DNA of 16,608 nucleotides from Hyphomicrobium_A sp964405975 (GCA_964405975.1 CAYOPW010000054.1:1-16608); one strand, 5' to 3'. Counted from the first letter of the stretch, positions 1 to 7,246 are shown. Notes: a model not told the origin generated them from the sequence alone. Translations and numbers: made by a program.

Positions 1-164
1 TGTCTGGTGATTGCAATCTGAAATTTGGAAGCGCCGCCCTGCTTGAGGGTCGTTTTCAAATGCCGGGAGGGAAGTCATGCGTGGTGATATCGAACAATCG
101 TCACTAGACAGACGGATGGCAGCCGCAAGCGCGCCGATCCGTTCTGGGGCAAGATGAGCGAACG
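1..164. other. Left-edge region upstream of the CbbY-like gene
   Basis: No recognisable gene is seen here. A 26-codon + strand ORF (77-157, protein beginning MRGDIEQ) has a strong purine-rich Shine-Dalgarno stretch (GGGAGGGAAG, 64-73) just before its ATG and ends 7 bases before the next start. It could be a leader peptide or chance. It matches no family I recognise. The region could also hold the promoter of the downstream HAD/CBS pair, but no clear -35/-10 pair stands out. Confidence 0.3.
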
Positions 165-1010
165 ATGCTGCAAGCGATTGTATTCGGTATCGATGGCGTC
201 TTGGCTGAAACGCAGGACGCCCGCCGCGAAGCCTTCAATAAGGTTTTTGCCGAGGCCGGATTAGACTGGCACTGGGGACGCCTGCTCTACGCGGAGCTAC
301 TTAGGGCGACAGATGGCAAGGAGATGATACAGGCGTTTGTAGAACGCCACCGTCCCCACTGGCGATCGAGCGAAGATTTGTGTCACCTGATTGCGGCAAT
401 GACGCGCCGGCACACAACTATATATCAGGAGCAACTCAATAATGGCGCAGTGAAACTTCGGGCGGGTGTTGCCCATTTCCTGAACGTAGCGGCCCGCGCA
501 GGCGTTCGATTGGCAATTGCAACAAATGAAGGCCGCTCTCAAGTCTCAAGCCTTCTTAGGGCAAATATTGAGCCGCCCATATCGGCCGAATTCAGTGCTG
601 TTTGCTCAGATGACGAACACGCAGGCGGCGCGGCCAATGAGAGGTACTCATACGTGCTCAACGCACTAGCACTAGCGCCTGAAGGCTGCCTTGCGGTTGT
701 AAGCTCGGCTGCAGGCATCCGGTCGGCGGTCGCAGCAGGGCTCTCGACCGTGATCACATGCGGCGTCTACTCGCAATTGCATGAATGCGCAGAAGCTTTG
801 CGGTCGGCAAACGAAGCGGCGCCTGTATCAACTTCAAGCATGACCTTACTCGGGTGGGACTACTGCGCGCCAGCAGAACTGCTTACCCAATTGAAGAGCT
901 TCCACAAGGCCCAACTCAAGAGCCCAGGTTTGTTGACGTTGCCCATTCCCGCAGCCACGTCTCGACCCGGCAAAATCACAAGAAACGAGAGATGGAGGTT
1001 CGCAGTATGA
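165..1010 (+). CDS. CbbY-like HAD-superfamily protein, probable pseudoenzyme
   Basis: This 281-residue protein has the HAD fold and cap layout of CbbY, the xylulose-1,5-bisphosphate phosphatase-like enzyme linked to the Calvin cycle. The N-terminus aligns naturally with CbbY: the motif I region (residues 4-16), AGLDWHWGR (31-39) and the cap loop DGKE (50-53). The catalytic residues are largely gone. The nucleophilic Asp of motif I is Gly8 (F-G-I-D instead of F-D-x-D) and the Thr of DGT is Val12. The motif III lysine region (about 150-163) has no lysine, and the motif IV Glu-Asp pair is Val179-Ser180. Asp10 and the motif II Thr120 remain. A C-terminal tail after about residue 230 is longer than in typical CbbY. 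The start has only a weak RBS, but no alternative start is available in frame. The gene ends in an ATGA overlap with the CBS gene, so the two are probably co-translated. It may be a non-catalytic binding protein or a decaying gene. Family assignment is confident; function is not. Confidence 0.8.
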   Translation: MLQAIVFGIDGVLAETQDARREAFNKVFAEAGLDWHWGRLLYAELLRATDGKEMIQAFVERHRPHWRSSEDLCHLIAAMTRRHTTIYQEQLNNGAVKLRAGVAHFLNVAARAGVRLAIATNEGRSQVSSLLRANIEPPISAEFSAVCSDDEHAGGAANERYSYVLNALALAPEGCLAVVSSAAGIRSAVAAGLSTVITCGVYSQLHECAEALRSANEAAPVSTSSMTLLGWDYCAPAELLTQLKSFHKAQLKSPGLLTLPIPAATSRPGKITRNERWRFAV

Positions 1011-1456
1011 AACAACAGACCGTAACGGTTGCTGACATCCTCAAATTTAAGGGTTCGGGCGTCGACACCATAAGGCCCAACGAGACTGTGGAGACGTTAT
1101 CCCGGCGGCTTAAGCAAAGGCAGATCGGCGCGATGGCTGTCAGCGATGATGGAGAAACGCTGTTTGGAATCGTTTCCGAAAGAGATGTGGCTTATGGCGT
1201 CGCGACGCATTGAGGAGAACTCCATACGCTCACGGTATCTGCTCTTATGACGAACAAGGTCATAACGTGCTCGCCGGAGGATACTCTTGCGACGGCGGCG
1301 AAGATGATGAGTGCGCTGCGTATTCGCCATCTGCCAGTGACCGACGGAAACAAACTCGTAGGCGTCATCGCCATGCGCGATATCATGATGCATCGCCTCG
1401 AGGCGATCCAGCACACGTCGAGAAAGGTTGGAAACCTCGTCGTCTGCAAACAATAG
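1007..1456 (+). pseudogene. Tandem CBS-domain protein interrupted by an in-frame TGA
   Basis: Read as one frame, this region encodes about 149 residues in the layout of the small two-CBS-domain proteins common in alphaproteobacteria, which bind adenine nucleotides and act as energy or redox sensors. The first CBS half (1007-1213, 68 residues) starts MKQQTVTV, has GGAGG at 994-998, and ends GIVSERDVAYGVATH. A single TGA (1211-1213) follows. The same frame then continues without shift as GELHTLTVSALM and the second CBS half (VITCSPEDT, IRHLPV, LVGVIAMRDI). Both halves look intact, and the linker after the TGA reads like the linker of this family, so the stop appears to replace a sense codon such as CGA or GGA. 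The ATG overlaps the stop of the HAD gene. The gene is probably a nonsense pseudogene. Two separately made halves, stop readthrough or a sequencing error are alternatives. Confidence 0.75.
1247..1456 (+). CDS. Possible separately translated second CBS half
   Basis: This 69-residue ORF begins at an ATG 33 bases after the TGA that ends the first CBS half, in the same frame. It contains one CBS motif with the typical RHLPV and GVIAMRD elements and a short C-terminal helix. There is no Shine-Dalgarno sequence close to the ATG; the only purine run, GAGGAG, lies at the TGA itself. Translation would therefore need reinitiation after the first half. One CBS half normally pairs with another to form a Bateman module, so two half-proteins could in principle reassemble. 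A plain remnant of a broken gene is more likely. Confidence 0.3.
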   Translation: MTNKVITCSPEDTLATAAKMMSALRIRHLPVTDGNKLVGVIAMRDIMMHRLEAIQHTSRKVGNLVVCKQ

Positions 1457-1834
1457 GCGGAGGGGTTGCCTACCACGCTGAGCGGCCCCGCAAACATACC
1501 CTTAGACAATCGAGGGAGGGACTTTCGCTCATCGGTCACATTTTGTGCCGGGATCTGCAACTTATGGCATGACATCGCCAAATTAAGTATCGTCGGCCTA
1601 GCAGGTGCGATTGGGGCCGCGCCGGGTGCCTGAAAATGGCGCCGTTCCGATACCCTGCGAGACGGTTTTCGTCTTATGGGTAGATTTTGATGACGTAACC
1701 TCTGCATCTCTGCCATTCCCAAAATACCCATAGTTAGCTTATGCTTACGGTCACGACGTTCCGATCTCTGGCCGGCCGGCGTTGGTGCTGTGCAATCATG
1801 AGCGCGTGGCCGGTTCCAACGTGCCCGTATCGCT
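1457..1834. other. 378-bp gene-free stretch before cfa
   Basis: I see no credible gene on either strand. Open frames here run antisense or out of frame through CBS and cfa and show no family resemblance. The one clear structure is a perfect 8-bp inverted repeat, annotated separately. The stretch must carry the cfa promoter, but I cannot pick a convincing -35/-10 pair. Confidence 0.5.
1675..1732. promoter_or_regulatory. 8-bp inverted repeat upstream of cfa
   Basis: TATGGGTA at 1675-1682 is matched by its exact reverse complement TACCCATA at 1725-1732, with 42 bases between the arms. The pair lies about 100-160 bases upstream of cfa. The spacing would suit two operator half-sites or a looped RNA, but 8 bases could pair by chance in a stretch this long. 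Confidence 0.2.
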
Positions 1835-3145
1835 ATGATGGACAAAATTCTGAAAGCAGCCTTTACCCGTCTGGTTACGCGCGGGGCTCTGACAGTCACA
1901 ACTGCGCGCGGAACAGCGCTGACATTCGGTGACGGTACTGGCGAAGAGGTACACATCCGTTTCACTGATGCCGGTGCTGAGCGGGCAGCAGTCTTAGACC
2001 CTAGCCTTCACTTGGGTGAGCTGTTCATGGATGGTCGCTTGATTGTGGAGCGGGGGACCATTTACGGATTCTTGAAGCTCGTTATTCGCGAGGCAGGCGG
2101 TGACAGCAAGCTCCTATCCGCTCGCGTTATTCGCCACATTCGCCACCTTGCGACGCGACTCTTGGGTGGCAACAATCCTTTGCGCTCACGACGCAACGTG
2201 AGGCACCACTACGATCTCGACAGGCGGCTTTATCGTATCTTCCTCGATAAGGATCTCCAGTATTCGTGCGCTTACTACGAACGCCCGGACTGTACCTTGG
2301 AGGAGGCGCAACTCGCCAAGAAGCGGCTCGTGACGGCTAAGCTGGCTCTCAAATCTGATAGCCGCGTTCTCGACATTGGCTCAGGCTGGGGCGGCTTGGC
2401 GCTCTACATGAAGGAGATAGCCGGGGCGCGTGAGGTGCTGGGTATCACGCTGTCAACAGAGCAACTCTCAGCCGCACGAACGCGCGCCAGGGAACGCGGT
2501 TTAGAATATGGGATCAAATTCGAACTGCAAGATTATCGTACGCTGCAAGGCACATTCGATCGCATTGTGTCAGTAGGAATGTTCGAGCACGTTGGTCCGC
2601 GCTACTACAATACGTTCTTCAACAAATGCCGACAGCTTCTTACACCAGACGGCGCGATGCTGCTTCATACGATCGGGTTTTTAGACGGGCCTTGGGATCC
2701 CAACCCTTGGCTCAATAAGTACATTTTTCCCGGTGGCCACCTTCCTTCACTTTCGCAGATTGTGACGGCGATCGAGCGCGTGGGCTTGATTGTCACGGAC
2801 GTTGAGTGTCTGCGCTTGCACTATGCCAAGACGCTTTTCGAGTGGCGCCGGCGTTTCATGGCGCGACGCGATGAAGTTTTGGACCTTTATGACGAGCGGT
2901 TCTGCCGCATGTGGGAATATTATCTTGCAGGGTGCGAGGCGAGTTTCCGCTATGGGAATCTAGGCGTCTTCCAGATCCAGTGCGCGCTCCACGTGAATGC
3001 GCTTCCCATCACCCGTGACTACATTGCTGCAGGAATTTCAGAGTTGCGCAACGCAGAAGTGCAGTGCGGGCTGACAGAATCGCTGCGCGGCAAAGTAAGA
3101 GAGGCACAGGTCCGACCTATTATCCCACACCGCAAGCACGGCTGA
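1835..3145 (+). CDS. cfa: Cyclopropane-fatty-acyl-phospholipid synthase
   Basis: The enzyme transfers a methylene group from S-adenosylmethionine to the double bond of unsaturated acyl chains in membrane phospholipids, a membrane-hardening response to acid, stationary phase or desiccation. The 436 residues divide into an N-terminal lipid-binding region (about 1-135) and a Rossmann methyltransferase domain. Its SAM motif is VLDIGSGWGG (178-187). Residues matching the E. coli active site are present: Cys145 in YSCAYY, Glu251 in GMFEHVG, His278 in LLHTIG and Tyr330 in HYAKT. The protein is longer than E. coli Cfa (382) mainly at the N-terminus and in a polar tail. Two adjacent ATGs (1835 and 1838) are possible starts and neither has an evident Shine-Dalgarno sequence. 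The gene stands alone, with gaps on both sides, and is probably its own transcription unit. Confidence 0.95.
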   Translation: MMDKILKAAFTRLVTRGALTVTTARGTALTFGDGTGEEVHIRFTDAGAERAAVLDPSLHLGELFMDGRLIVERGTIYGFLKLVIREAGGDSKLLSARVIRHIRHLATRLLGGNNPLRSRRNVRHHYDLDRRLYRIFLDKDLQYSCAYYERPDCTLEEAQLAKKRLVTAKLALKSDSRVLDIGSGWGGLALYMKEIAGAREVLGITLSTEQLSAARTRARERGLEYGIKFELQDYRTLQGTFDRIVSVGMFEHVGPRYYNTFFNKCRQLLTPDGAMLLHTIGFLDGPWDPNPWLNKYIFPGGHLPSLSQIVTAIERVGLIVTDVECLRLHYAKTLFEWRRRFMARRDEVLDLYDERFCRMWEYYLAGCEASFRYGNLGVFQIQCALHVNALPITRDYIAAGISELRNAEVQCGLTESLRGKVREAQVRPIIPHRKHG

Positions 3146-3274
3146 AGATCGTGTTGATTTTCACCACTAATGTGTGCCGACCAAGATGGCAGCAGCCGGG
3201 GCGGGGAACCGCCGCATTGAAATCGACGTCAAGGGGCCGTAGGCCTGATAGCGAAAGACATGTGGAGTGCGCTA

Positions 3275-3373
3275 ATGGACTATTTGGTTGTCAATCTTGG
3301 GTGGTCCGTGCTCGCGGCATTTGCGGGCGGGTTCATCGTCGCGTGGATTGCCTGTGCCAGGGTGAGGGACTAA
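3275..3373 (+). CDS. 32-residue single-helix membrane peptide
   Basis: This small ORF encodes MDYLVVNLGWSVLAAF followed by AGGFIVAWIACARVRD. It is one hydrophobic helix (about residues 4-27) ending in a short basic tail (ARVRD), the pattern of a bitopic peptide with its C-terminus in the cytoplasm. GGAG at 3264-3267 sits 7 bases before the ATG, which supports real translation. It lies 49 bases upstream of the membrane-anchored HhH gene and resembles that protein's own N-terminal helix in layout (hydrophobic helix, Ala-Cys near its end, then basic residues). The two are probably co-transcribed and may act together at the membrane. No named family is recognised. Confidence 0.6.
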   Translation: MDYLVVNLGWSVLAAFAGGFIVAWIACARVRD

Positions 3374-3422
3374 CGCGAACCGTTTTGCTGGTTGGCATTT
3401 AAAGTGTAGGGGAGTTTGAAGC

Positions 3423-4139
3423 ATGACGGAGCTGCATTGGCAGGTGGCATTTCTATTGGTGGCGGCATTCTTCCTCGGTGCCGTCATTGCCTGCAGCCTC
3501 AAGCGAAAATTCTATTACCGAAGCTCAACGCGCACCGATGCCACGCCGGCGGCCGTCTCGCCCGCTACGACGGAGCCCAAGATCGAGGCGGCGCCCCGCG
3601 TGCAAGCCGATTTCGGCTCAGAGCGCTTCGGGAGTGCGTTGGCTGGTGGTGCGTCGGTCGCCTCGTCCACCCCGGCGCCTCCGGTTTCGCAGCCCTTGCC
3701 CGAACCTCAGCCTGCCGCAGTCGCACAGCCGGCTCCTGATCCAGCCGCCGCGCCCGAACCGGTGCCAACTCCAGCGGCCACGTTTACAGCACAAGTTGAG
3801 CCTGCGCCGGCGCGGGATAGTGCGCCGACTGTGCGCGACGTATCCCATCTGCGCTCAGTGCGGTCTGAGGCATTGCTTGGTCAAGAGGCGCCGCGCCCGT
3901 CAGGTACAGTCGACGATCTAAAACGTATTCGCGGTGTCGGCGTCTTGATTGAAAAGAAGCTCAATTCCTTGGGCATAACGAGCTACGAACAGGTCGCCAA
4001 TTGGACCGGTGCCGACATTGAGCGCGTCAGCCAGATCCTTGACTTCAAGGGTCGTATCGAGCGTGAAAACTGGATTGAGCAGGCGCGCATCCTTGCTACT
4101 GGTGGACAAACAGAATTCTCGCGGCGCAGCGACGCGTGA
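3423..4139 (+). CDS. Membrane-anchored helix-hairpin-helix protein (COG3743-like)
   Basis: The 238-residue protein has three parts. A single transmembrane helix (about 6-24) is followed by basic SLKRKF, which places the rest in the cytoplasm. A long Pro/Ala-rich linker (about 40-135) follows. The C-terminal helix-hairpin-helix region (about 163-230) begins DDLKRIRGVGVLIEKKL and continues NSLGITSYEQVANWT. This HhH type, described as an H3TH or flap-endonuclease-like domain, is widespread in alphaproteobacteria, where it also occurs as an extension on unrelated proteins. HhH motifs commonly bind DNA non-specifically, but no nuclease active site is visible, so I infer binding or scaffolding rather than catalysis. 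The start is set by AGGGGAG close upstream. The preceding 32-residue membrane peptide is a likely partner. Confidence 0.75.
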   Translation: MTELHWQVAFLLVAAFFLGAVIACSLKRKFYYRSSTRTDATPAAVSPATTEPKIEAAPRVQADFGSERFGSALAGGASVASSTPAPPVSQPLPEPQPAAVAQPAPDPAAAPEPVPTPAATFTAQVEPAPARDSAPTVRDVSHLRSVRSEALLGQEAPRPSGTVDDLKRIRGVGVLIEKKLNSLGITSYEQVANWTGADIERVSQILDFKGRIERENWIEQARILATGGQTEFSRRSDA

Positions 4140-4234
4140 CGCGGTGGCAAGTGTACCAGTTCCTTTGCGATGTCGACGCGTGCTGAGCATCTGCGGGTGC
4201 GGTATGTTTGGATCCAATGCAGACAGGGGCAAGC

Positions 4235-5818
4235 ATGCCGACTCCTACCGCGCCGCCCGCCGCCGCCAGCGAGGATGAGGTCGCAACGCTGCTGAGCAAT
4301 CCGGCGACCTACCCTGAGCGGCCTGCGCGTGTCGATGTGATCGAGACCCATTGTGCGCGAGTGTTTTTGGCCGGGCGTGAGGCCTACAAGGTCAAGAAGC
4401 ACGTCCGCCTTCCTTTTTTGGATTTCTCGACGTTAGACAAGCGTCACCAGGCGATATCGCGTGAGGTCGAGATCAACCAACCGCACGCTCCTGCAATCTA
4501 TATTGCGCCAGTTCCTGTTACGCGCGATGCGAGCGGCGCTCTGAGCCTTGGAGGGCAGGGGCCGCCCGTTGAGTGGGCGGTCCACATGCGCCGCTTTGAG
4601 CAAGAGGCGCTTCTTGCCAATCAGGCACAGAATGGGCCGCTGCCGGACGCGCTTTGCAAGGCGATTGCCGGCGTGGCGGCGCGCATTCACCGCATGGCGG
4701 CCATCGCGACAGATATCGACGGTGCACAGGACATTGGCGCGGTCGTCCATCAGTTAACGTCGGCGCTGGGTGCCGCCCACGAGCTGTTGGGAACGGAGAG
4801 GGTGACCGCATTCGATGAGCGCGTCAAAAACGTCTTAGATCGCCTTTCGCCACTCTTGAGTGCGCGTTCAAGAGCTGGATGTCTGCGACGCTGTCATGGA
4901 GATCTTCATCTGGGCAACATTGTGCTGATCGAGGGCGCGCCCGTTCCATTTGATGCACTGGAGTTCAATGAGGAGTTCGCGACGATCGACGTGCTCTATG
5001 ATCTCGCCTTCCTGCTGATGGATTTGGATAACCGCGGCGACCGGCATGCGGCAAACATCGTGCTCAACGCCTATTGCGGCCTTGGGCCCGTGGGCGGCGA
5101 ACTGGAGGGACTTGCGTGCCTGCCACTTTTTCTTTCCTGCCGTGCAGGCGTGAGGGCCATTGTTGCCCTGGAGCGCGGCGCCCAGTTGCAGAATGCGGCG
5201 CGCCAGGTGGAGGAGAAGAGTGCGCGCAGTCTTACGCGTCTTGCGACCACCTATCTTGCGCCGCCGCCGCCCGTGCTCACTGCGGTGGGAGGGCTCTCTG
5301 GCACTGGTAAATCGACAATAGCGGCCGGTTTATCGCACCGCCTCGGTGCTGCGCCTGGAGCGGTGCATCTGCGCAGCGACGTGGAACGCAAGCGGTTGTT
5401 TGATGTCGCCGAGACTGAGCGCCTAGGCCCCGAGCACTACGGTGAGCAAGTGTCCGAACGTGTATACGGCGTTCTGATCGACAAGGCGCAGCGTGCGCTT
5501 GCGGCCGGCCATTCCGTAGTGGTTGATGCAGTCTACGCCAAGCTAGAAGAGCGCATTGCTATCGAAGCTGCCGCGGGAGGGCTAGGGGTGCGGTTCCAAG
5601 GGCTTTGGCTGGAAGCGCCCCGCGATGCCTTGATGCAGCGGGTAGGCGCACGCCAAGGTGATGCGTCGGACGCCGATCGGGCAGTGGTGGAGCAGCAGCT
5701 TACTTACGACACAGGCCCAATCAGCTGGCGCCGGGTTGACACTAGGGGTGCGCGTGCAGACAGCCTTAGCAATGCCGAGGCGGCATTGCGCGCTGCGGGT
5801 ATTAGCCTGACGGAATAA
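4235..5818 (+). CDS. Aminoglycoside-phosphotransferase-like / P-loop kinase fusion
   Basis: This is a two-domain protein of 527 residues. The N-terminal part (about 30-330, COG2187-like) has the APH/choline-kinase fold: a lysine-rich YKVKKHV segment (about 51-57), the catalytic loop HGDLHLGN (221-228), and FDALEFN (239-245), which supplies the metal-binding Asp. The C-terminal part (about 345-527, COG0645-like) is a small AAA/P-loop kinase with Walker A GLSGTGKST (353-361) and a later VVVDAVYAK segment. Both halves appear catalytically complete. The substrate is unknown; the family is not a proven drug-resistance determinant. The ATG at 4235 is preferred because AGGGG lies 5 bases upstream. 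A TTG at 4208 and an ATG at 4217 would add up to nine residues but lack a good RBS. The 3' end overlaps the convergent dehydrogenase gene by 17 bases. Confidence 0.85.
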   Translation: MPTPTAPPAAASEDEVATLLSNPATYPERPARVDVIETHCARVFLAGREAYKVKKHVRLPFLDFSTLDKRHQAISREVEINQPHAPAIYIAPVPVTRDASGALSLGGQGPPVEWAVHMRRFEQEALLANQAQNGPLPDALCKAIAGVAARIHRMAAIATDIDGAQDIGAVVHQLTSALGAAHELLGTERVTAFDERVKNVLDRLSPLLSARSRAGCLRRCHGDLHLGNIVLIEGAPVPFDALEFNEEFATIDVLYDLAFLLMDLDNRGDRHAANIVLNAYCGLGPVGGELEGLACLPLFLSCRAGVRAIVALERGAQLQNAARQVEEKSARSLTRLATTYLAPPPPVLTAVGGLSGTGKSTIAAGLSHRLGAAPGAVHLRSDVERKRLFDVAETERLGPEHYGEQVSERVYGVLIDKAQRALAAGHSVVVDAVYAKLEERIAIEAAAGGLGVRFQGLWLEAPRDALMQRVGARQGDASDADRAVVEQQLTYDTGPISWRRVDTRGARADSLSNAEAALRAAGISLTE

Positions 5819-6869
5819 GAACCGCAGCACCCGTTAGGTTGCCGGCGCGTAGCTGGTCGATCGCTGTGTTGGCATCTTTCAGGGCAAACGTCGTCACTCG
5901 CGGGTGAATAGGAACACGCGGGGCGATCTTGAGAAACTCAATGGCATCCTGTCGCGTGAGATTGGCGACAGAACGCACCACGCGCTCACCCCAAAGAAGC
6001 GCATACGGCATCGCTGGGATTTCCGTCATGTGAATGCCGCCGAGCACGAGCGTTCCCCCTTTTTCGAGGGCGGCGAGTGCAACGGGTACGAGTTGGCCCA
6101 CGGGAGCAAAGATGATGGCTCCATCGAGGAGCCTTGGTGGGAGCGTTTCGGATGCGCCCGCCCACACGGCTCCTAAGTCGCGCGCCAGTTTTTGGGCCGC
6201 CTTATCTCTTTTGCGCGTGAAGGCGTAGACCTCCTGGCCGTGGTAAGTGGCGAGTTGGGCCACGATATGTGCGGCCGCGCCGAAACCATAGATACCCAGT
6301 CGGCGGGCATTGCGCACGAGCTTCCATGCGCGGTAGCCGATGAGCCCCGCGCACATCAAAGGCGCTGCTTGCGCATCTGTGTACTTAGCCGGGATCTTGA
6401 AGGCATATTCCGCGTCGGCCGTCGCGTATTGGGCGTAGCCGCCATCGATGGTGTAGCCGGTGAAGCCGGGGTGATCGCAAAGATTTTCGTGTCCCTCGCG
6501 GCAGTAGCGGCAGCGGCCACAGGCCGCGCCGAGCCAAGGCACGCCGACGCGGTCGCCAATTTTGAACGCTTTGACGCTGGGTCCGATCGCGGCGACGCGT
6601 CCAATGATTTCGTGACCTGGGATAATATGGGGCTTGGGGTCGGGTAGGTCCCCGTCGATGACGTGGAGATCCGTGCGGCAAATTCCGCACGCGCCGACGC
6701 GAATGAGGATGTGTCCGCGTTTGGGCGCGCGAACCGCACGTGTCACGCATTCAAGAGGTGCGCCAGTGTGGTCGAGCGCCATGGCGGTCATGCGCGAAGG
6801 CGGCTTGGGGGTCGCAGCGCTCTTGCGCTTCGCTGGTTCTTTGCGCCGTGTCGATCTTGCTGAGCTCAA
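5802..6869 (-). CDS. Zinc-dependent alcohol dehydrogenase, TIGR02822-like
   Basis: This medium-chain, zinc-dependent, NAD(P)-linked alcohol dehydrogenase probably interconverts alcohols and aldehydes in the cytoplasm. Counting from TTG 6869 (355 residues), the visible sites are Cys61 in GICRTD, His86-Glu87 in GHE, the four structural-zinc cysteines 117/120/123/131, and Cys173 in LMCAG, the likely third catalytic-zinc ligand. The nucleotide-binding loop reads LGIYGFGAAAHI, with Ala where many relatives have the third Gly. The start is uncertain. TTG 6869 lies 8 bases after the stop of the upstream gene and gives a basic, Lys/Arg/Pro-rich N-terminal extension of 26 residues. ATG 6791 (MTAMALDHTG) gives a family-like N-terminus but has no visible RBS. 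The gene is probably co-transcribed with the small hypothetical gene upstream, and its 3' end overlaps the convergent kinase gene. Confidence 0.9.
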   Translation of the reverse strand: MSSARSTRRKEPAKRKSAATPKPPSRMTAMALDHTGAPLECVTRAVRAPKRGHILIRVGACGICRTDLHVIDGDLPDPKPHIIPGHEIIGRVAAIGPSVKAFKIGDRVGVPWLGAACGRCRYCREGHENLCDHPGFTGYTIDGGYAQYATADAEYAFKIPAKYTDAQAAPLMCAGLIGYRAWKLVRNARRLGIYGFGAAAHIVAQLATYHGQEVYAFTRKRDKAAQKLARDLGAVWAGASETLPPRLLDGAIIFAPVGQLVPVALAALEKGGTLVLGGIHMTEIPAMPYALLWGERVVRSVANLTRQDAIEFLKIAPRVPIHPRVTTFALKDANTAIDQLRAGNLTGAAVLIPSG

Positions 6870-6877
6870 AGCTTCGA

Positions 6878-7246
6878 TTAATCCATCTCGACGACGGACA
6901 TGATGCGGAACGTGCGCATGACGCCGTCATGCTCTTTCAGTGAGACATATTCGCCCGGCGCAAATCTGTGCTTATCGAAGCGAAATCCGGGCTCGTCGTC
7001 CTCTTCGGCATTGGGGTCGTAGTCAAACGCCCAGGTGCCGCCGCGCTTGTGCACCAGACGGCCTAGTTCCTCTTCACCTGCCCAGAATCGGCGAACGCGG
7101 CACTTGTCGCGCACCTTGCGCCACTCTTCGGCGACAAGGTGATCGTTATCGTCAATGGGTGCAATGAGGTCATAGCCGCGCTCGCGGCTGCCGTCGGGGA
7201 AGTCGTGATCGCGGGCAAGTTCGAGACGAATGCGCTTCAACGCCAT
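6878..7246 (-). CDS. Conserved small acidic hypothetical protein
   Basis: This 122-residue soluble protein starts MALKRIRLELARD and ends RTFRIMSVVEMD, with no signal peptide or membrane helix. It is rich in charged residues, with an acidic run (NAEEDDEPG) in the middle, and looks like a compact alpha/beta protein. I recognise the general type as a conserved hypothetical in Hyphomicrobiales but can give it no function. An AGAGG lies rather far (about 13 bases) upstream of the ATG. It sits 85 bases downstream of Hsp20 and 8 bases upstream of the earliest dehydrogenase start, so an Hsp20-hypothetical-dehydrogenase transcript is plausible. Confidence 0.75.
   Translation of the reverse strand: MALKRIRLELARDHDFPDGSRERGYDLIAPIDDNDHLVAEEWRKVRDKCRVRRFWAGEEELGRLVHKRGGTWAFDYDPNAEEDDEPGFRFDKHRFAPGEYVSLKEHDGVMRTFRIMSVVEMD

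Noticed and set aside
1211..1213. TGA as a selenocysteine codon
   Set aside because: CBS proteins have no catalytic Cys or Sec at this linker position, and no selenoprotein pattern is evident nearby.
1192..1965. 257-codon minus-strand open frame over the CBS and cfa start regions
   Set aside because: It is antisense to recognisable coding sequence, has Arg/Pro/Thr-rich composition without domain resemblance, and crosses gene boundaries.
3478..3921. 147-codon + strand frame with Arg/Pro-rich product
   Set aside because: It is the out-of-frame reading of the Pro/Ala linker of the HhH protein; the Arg/Pro bias is what that linker gives when shifted.
4235..5818. Aminoglycoside resistance gene
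   Set aside because: The APH fold is shared by many kinases. The fusion to a P-loop kinase and the chromosomal context fit an uncharacterised metabolic family, not a known resistance enzyme.
6192..6647. 151-codon + strand frame opposite the alcohol dehydrogenase
   Set aside because: It is antisense to the zinc-binding and cofactor-binding regions of a well-supported gene.
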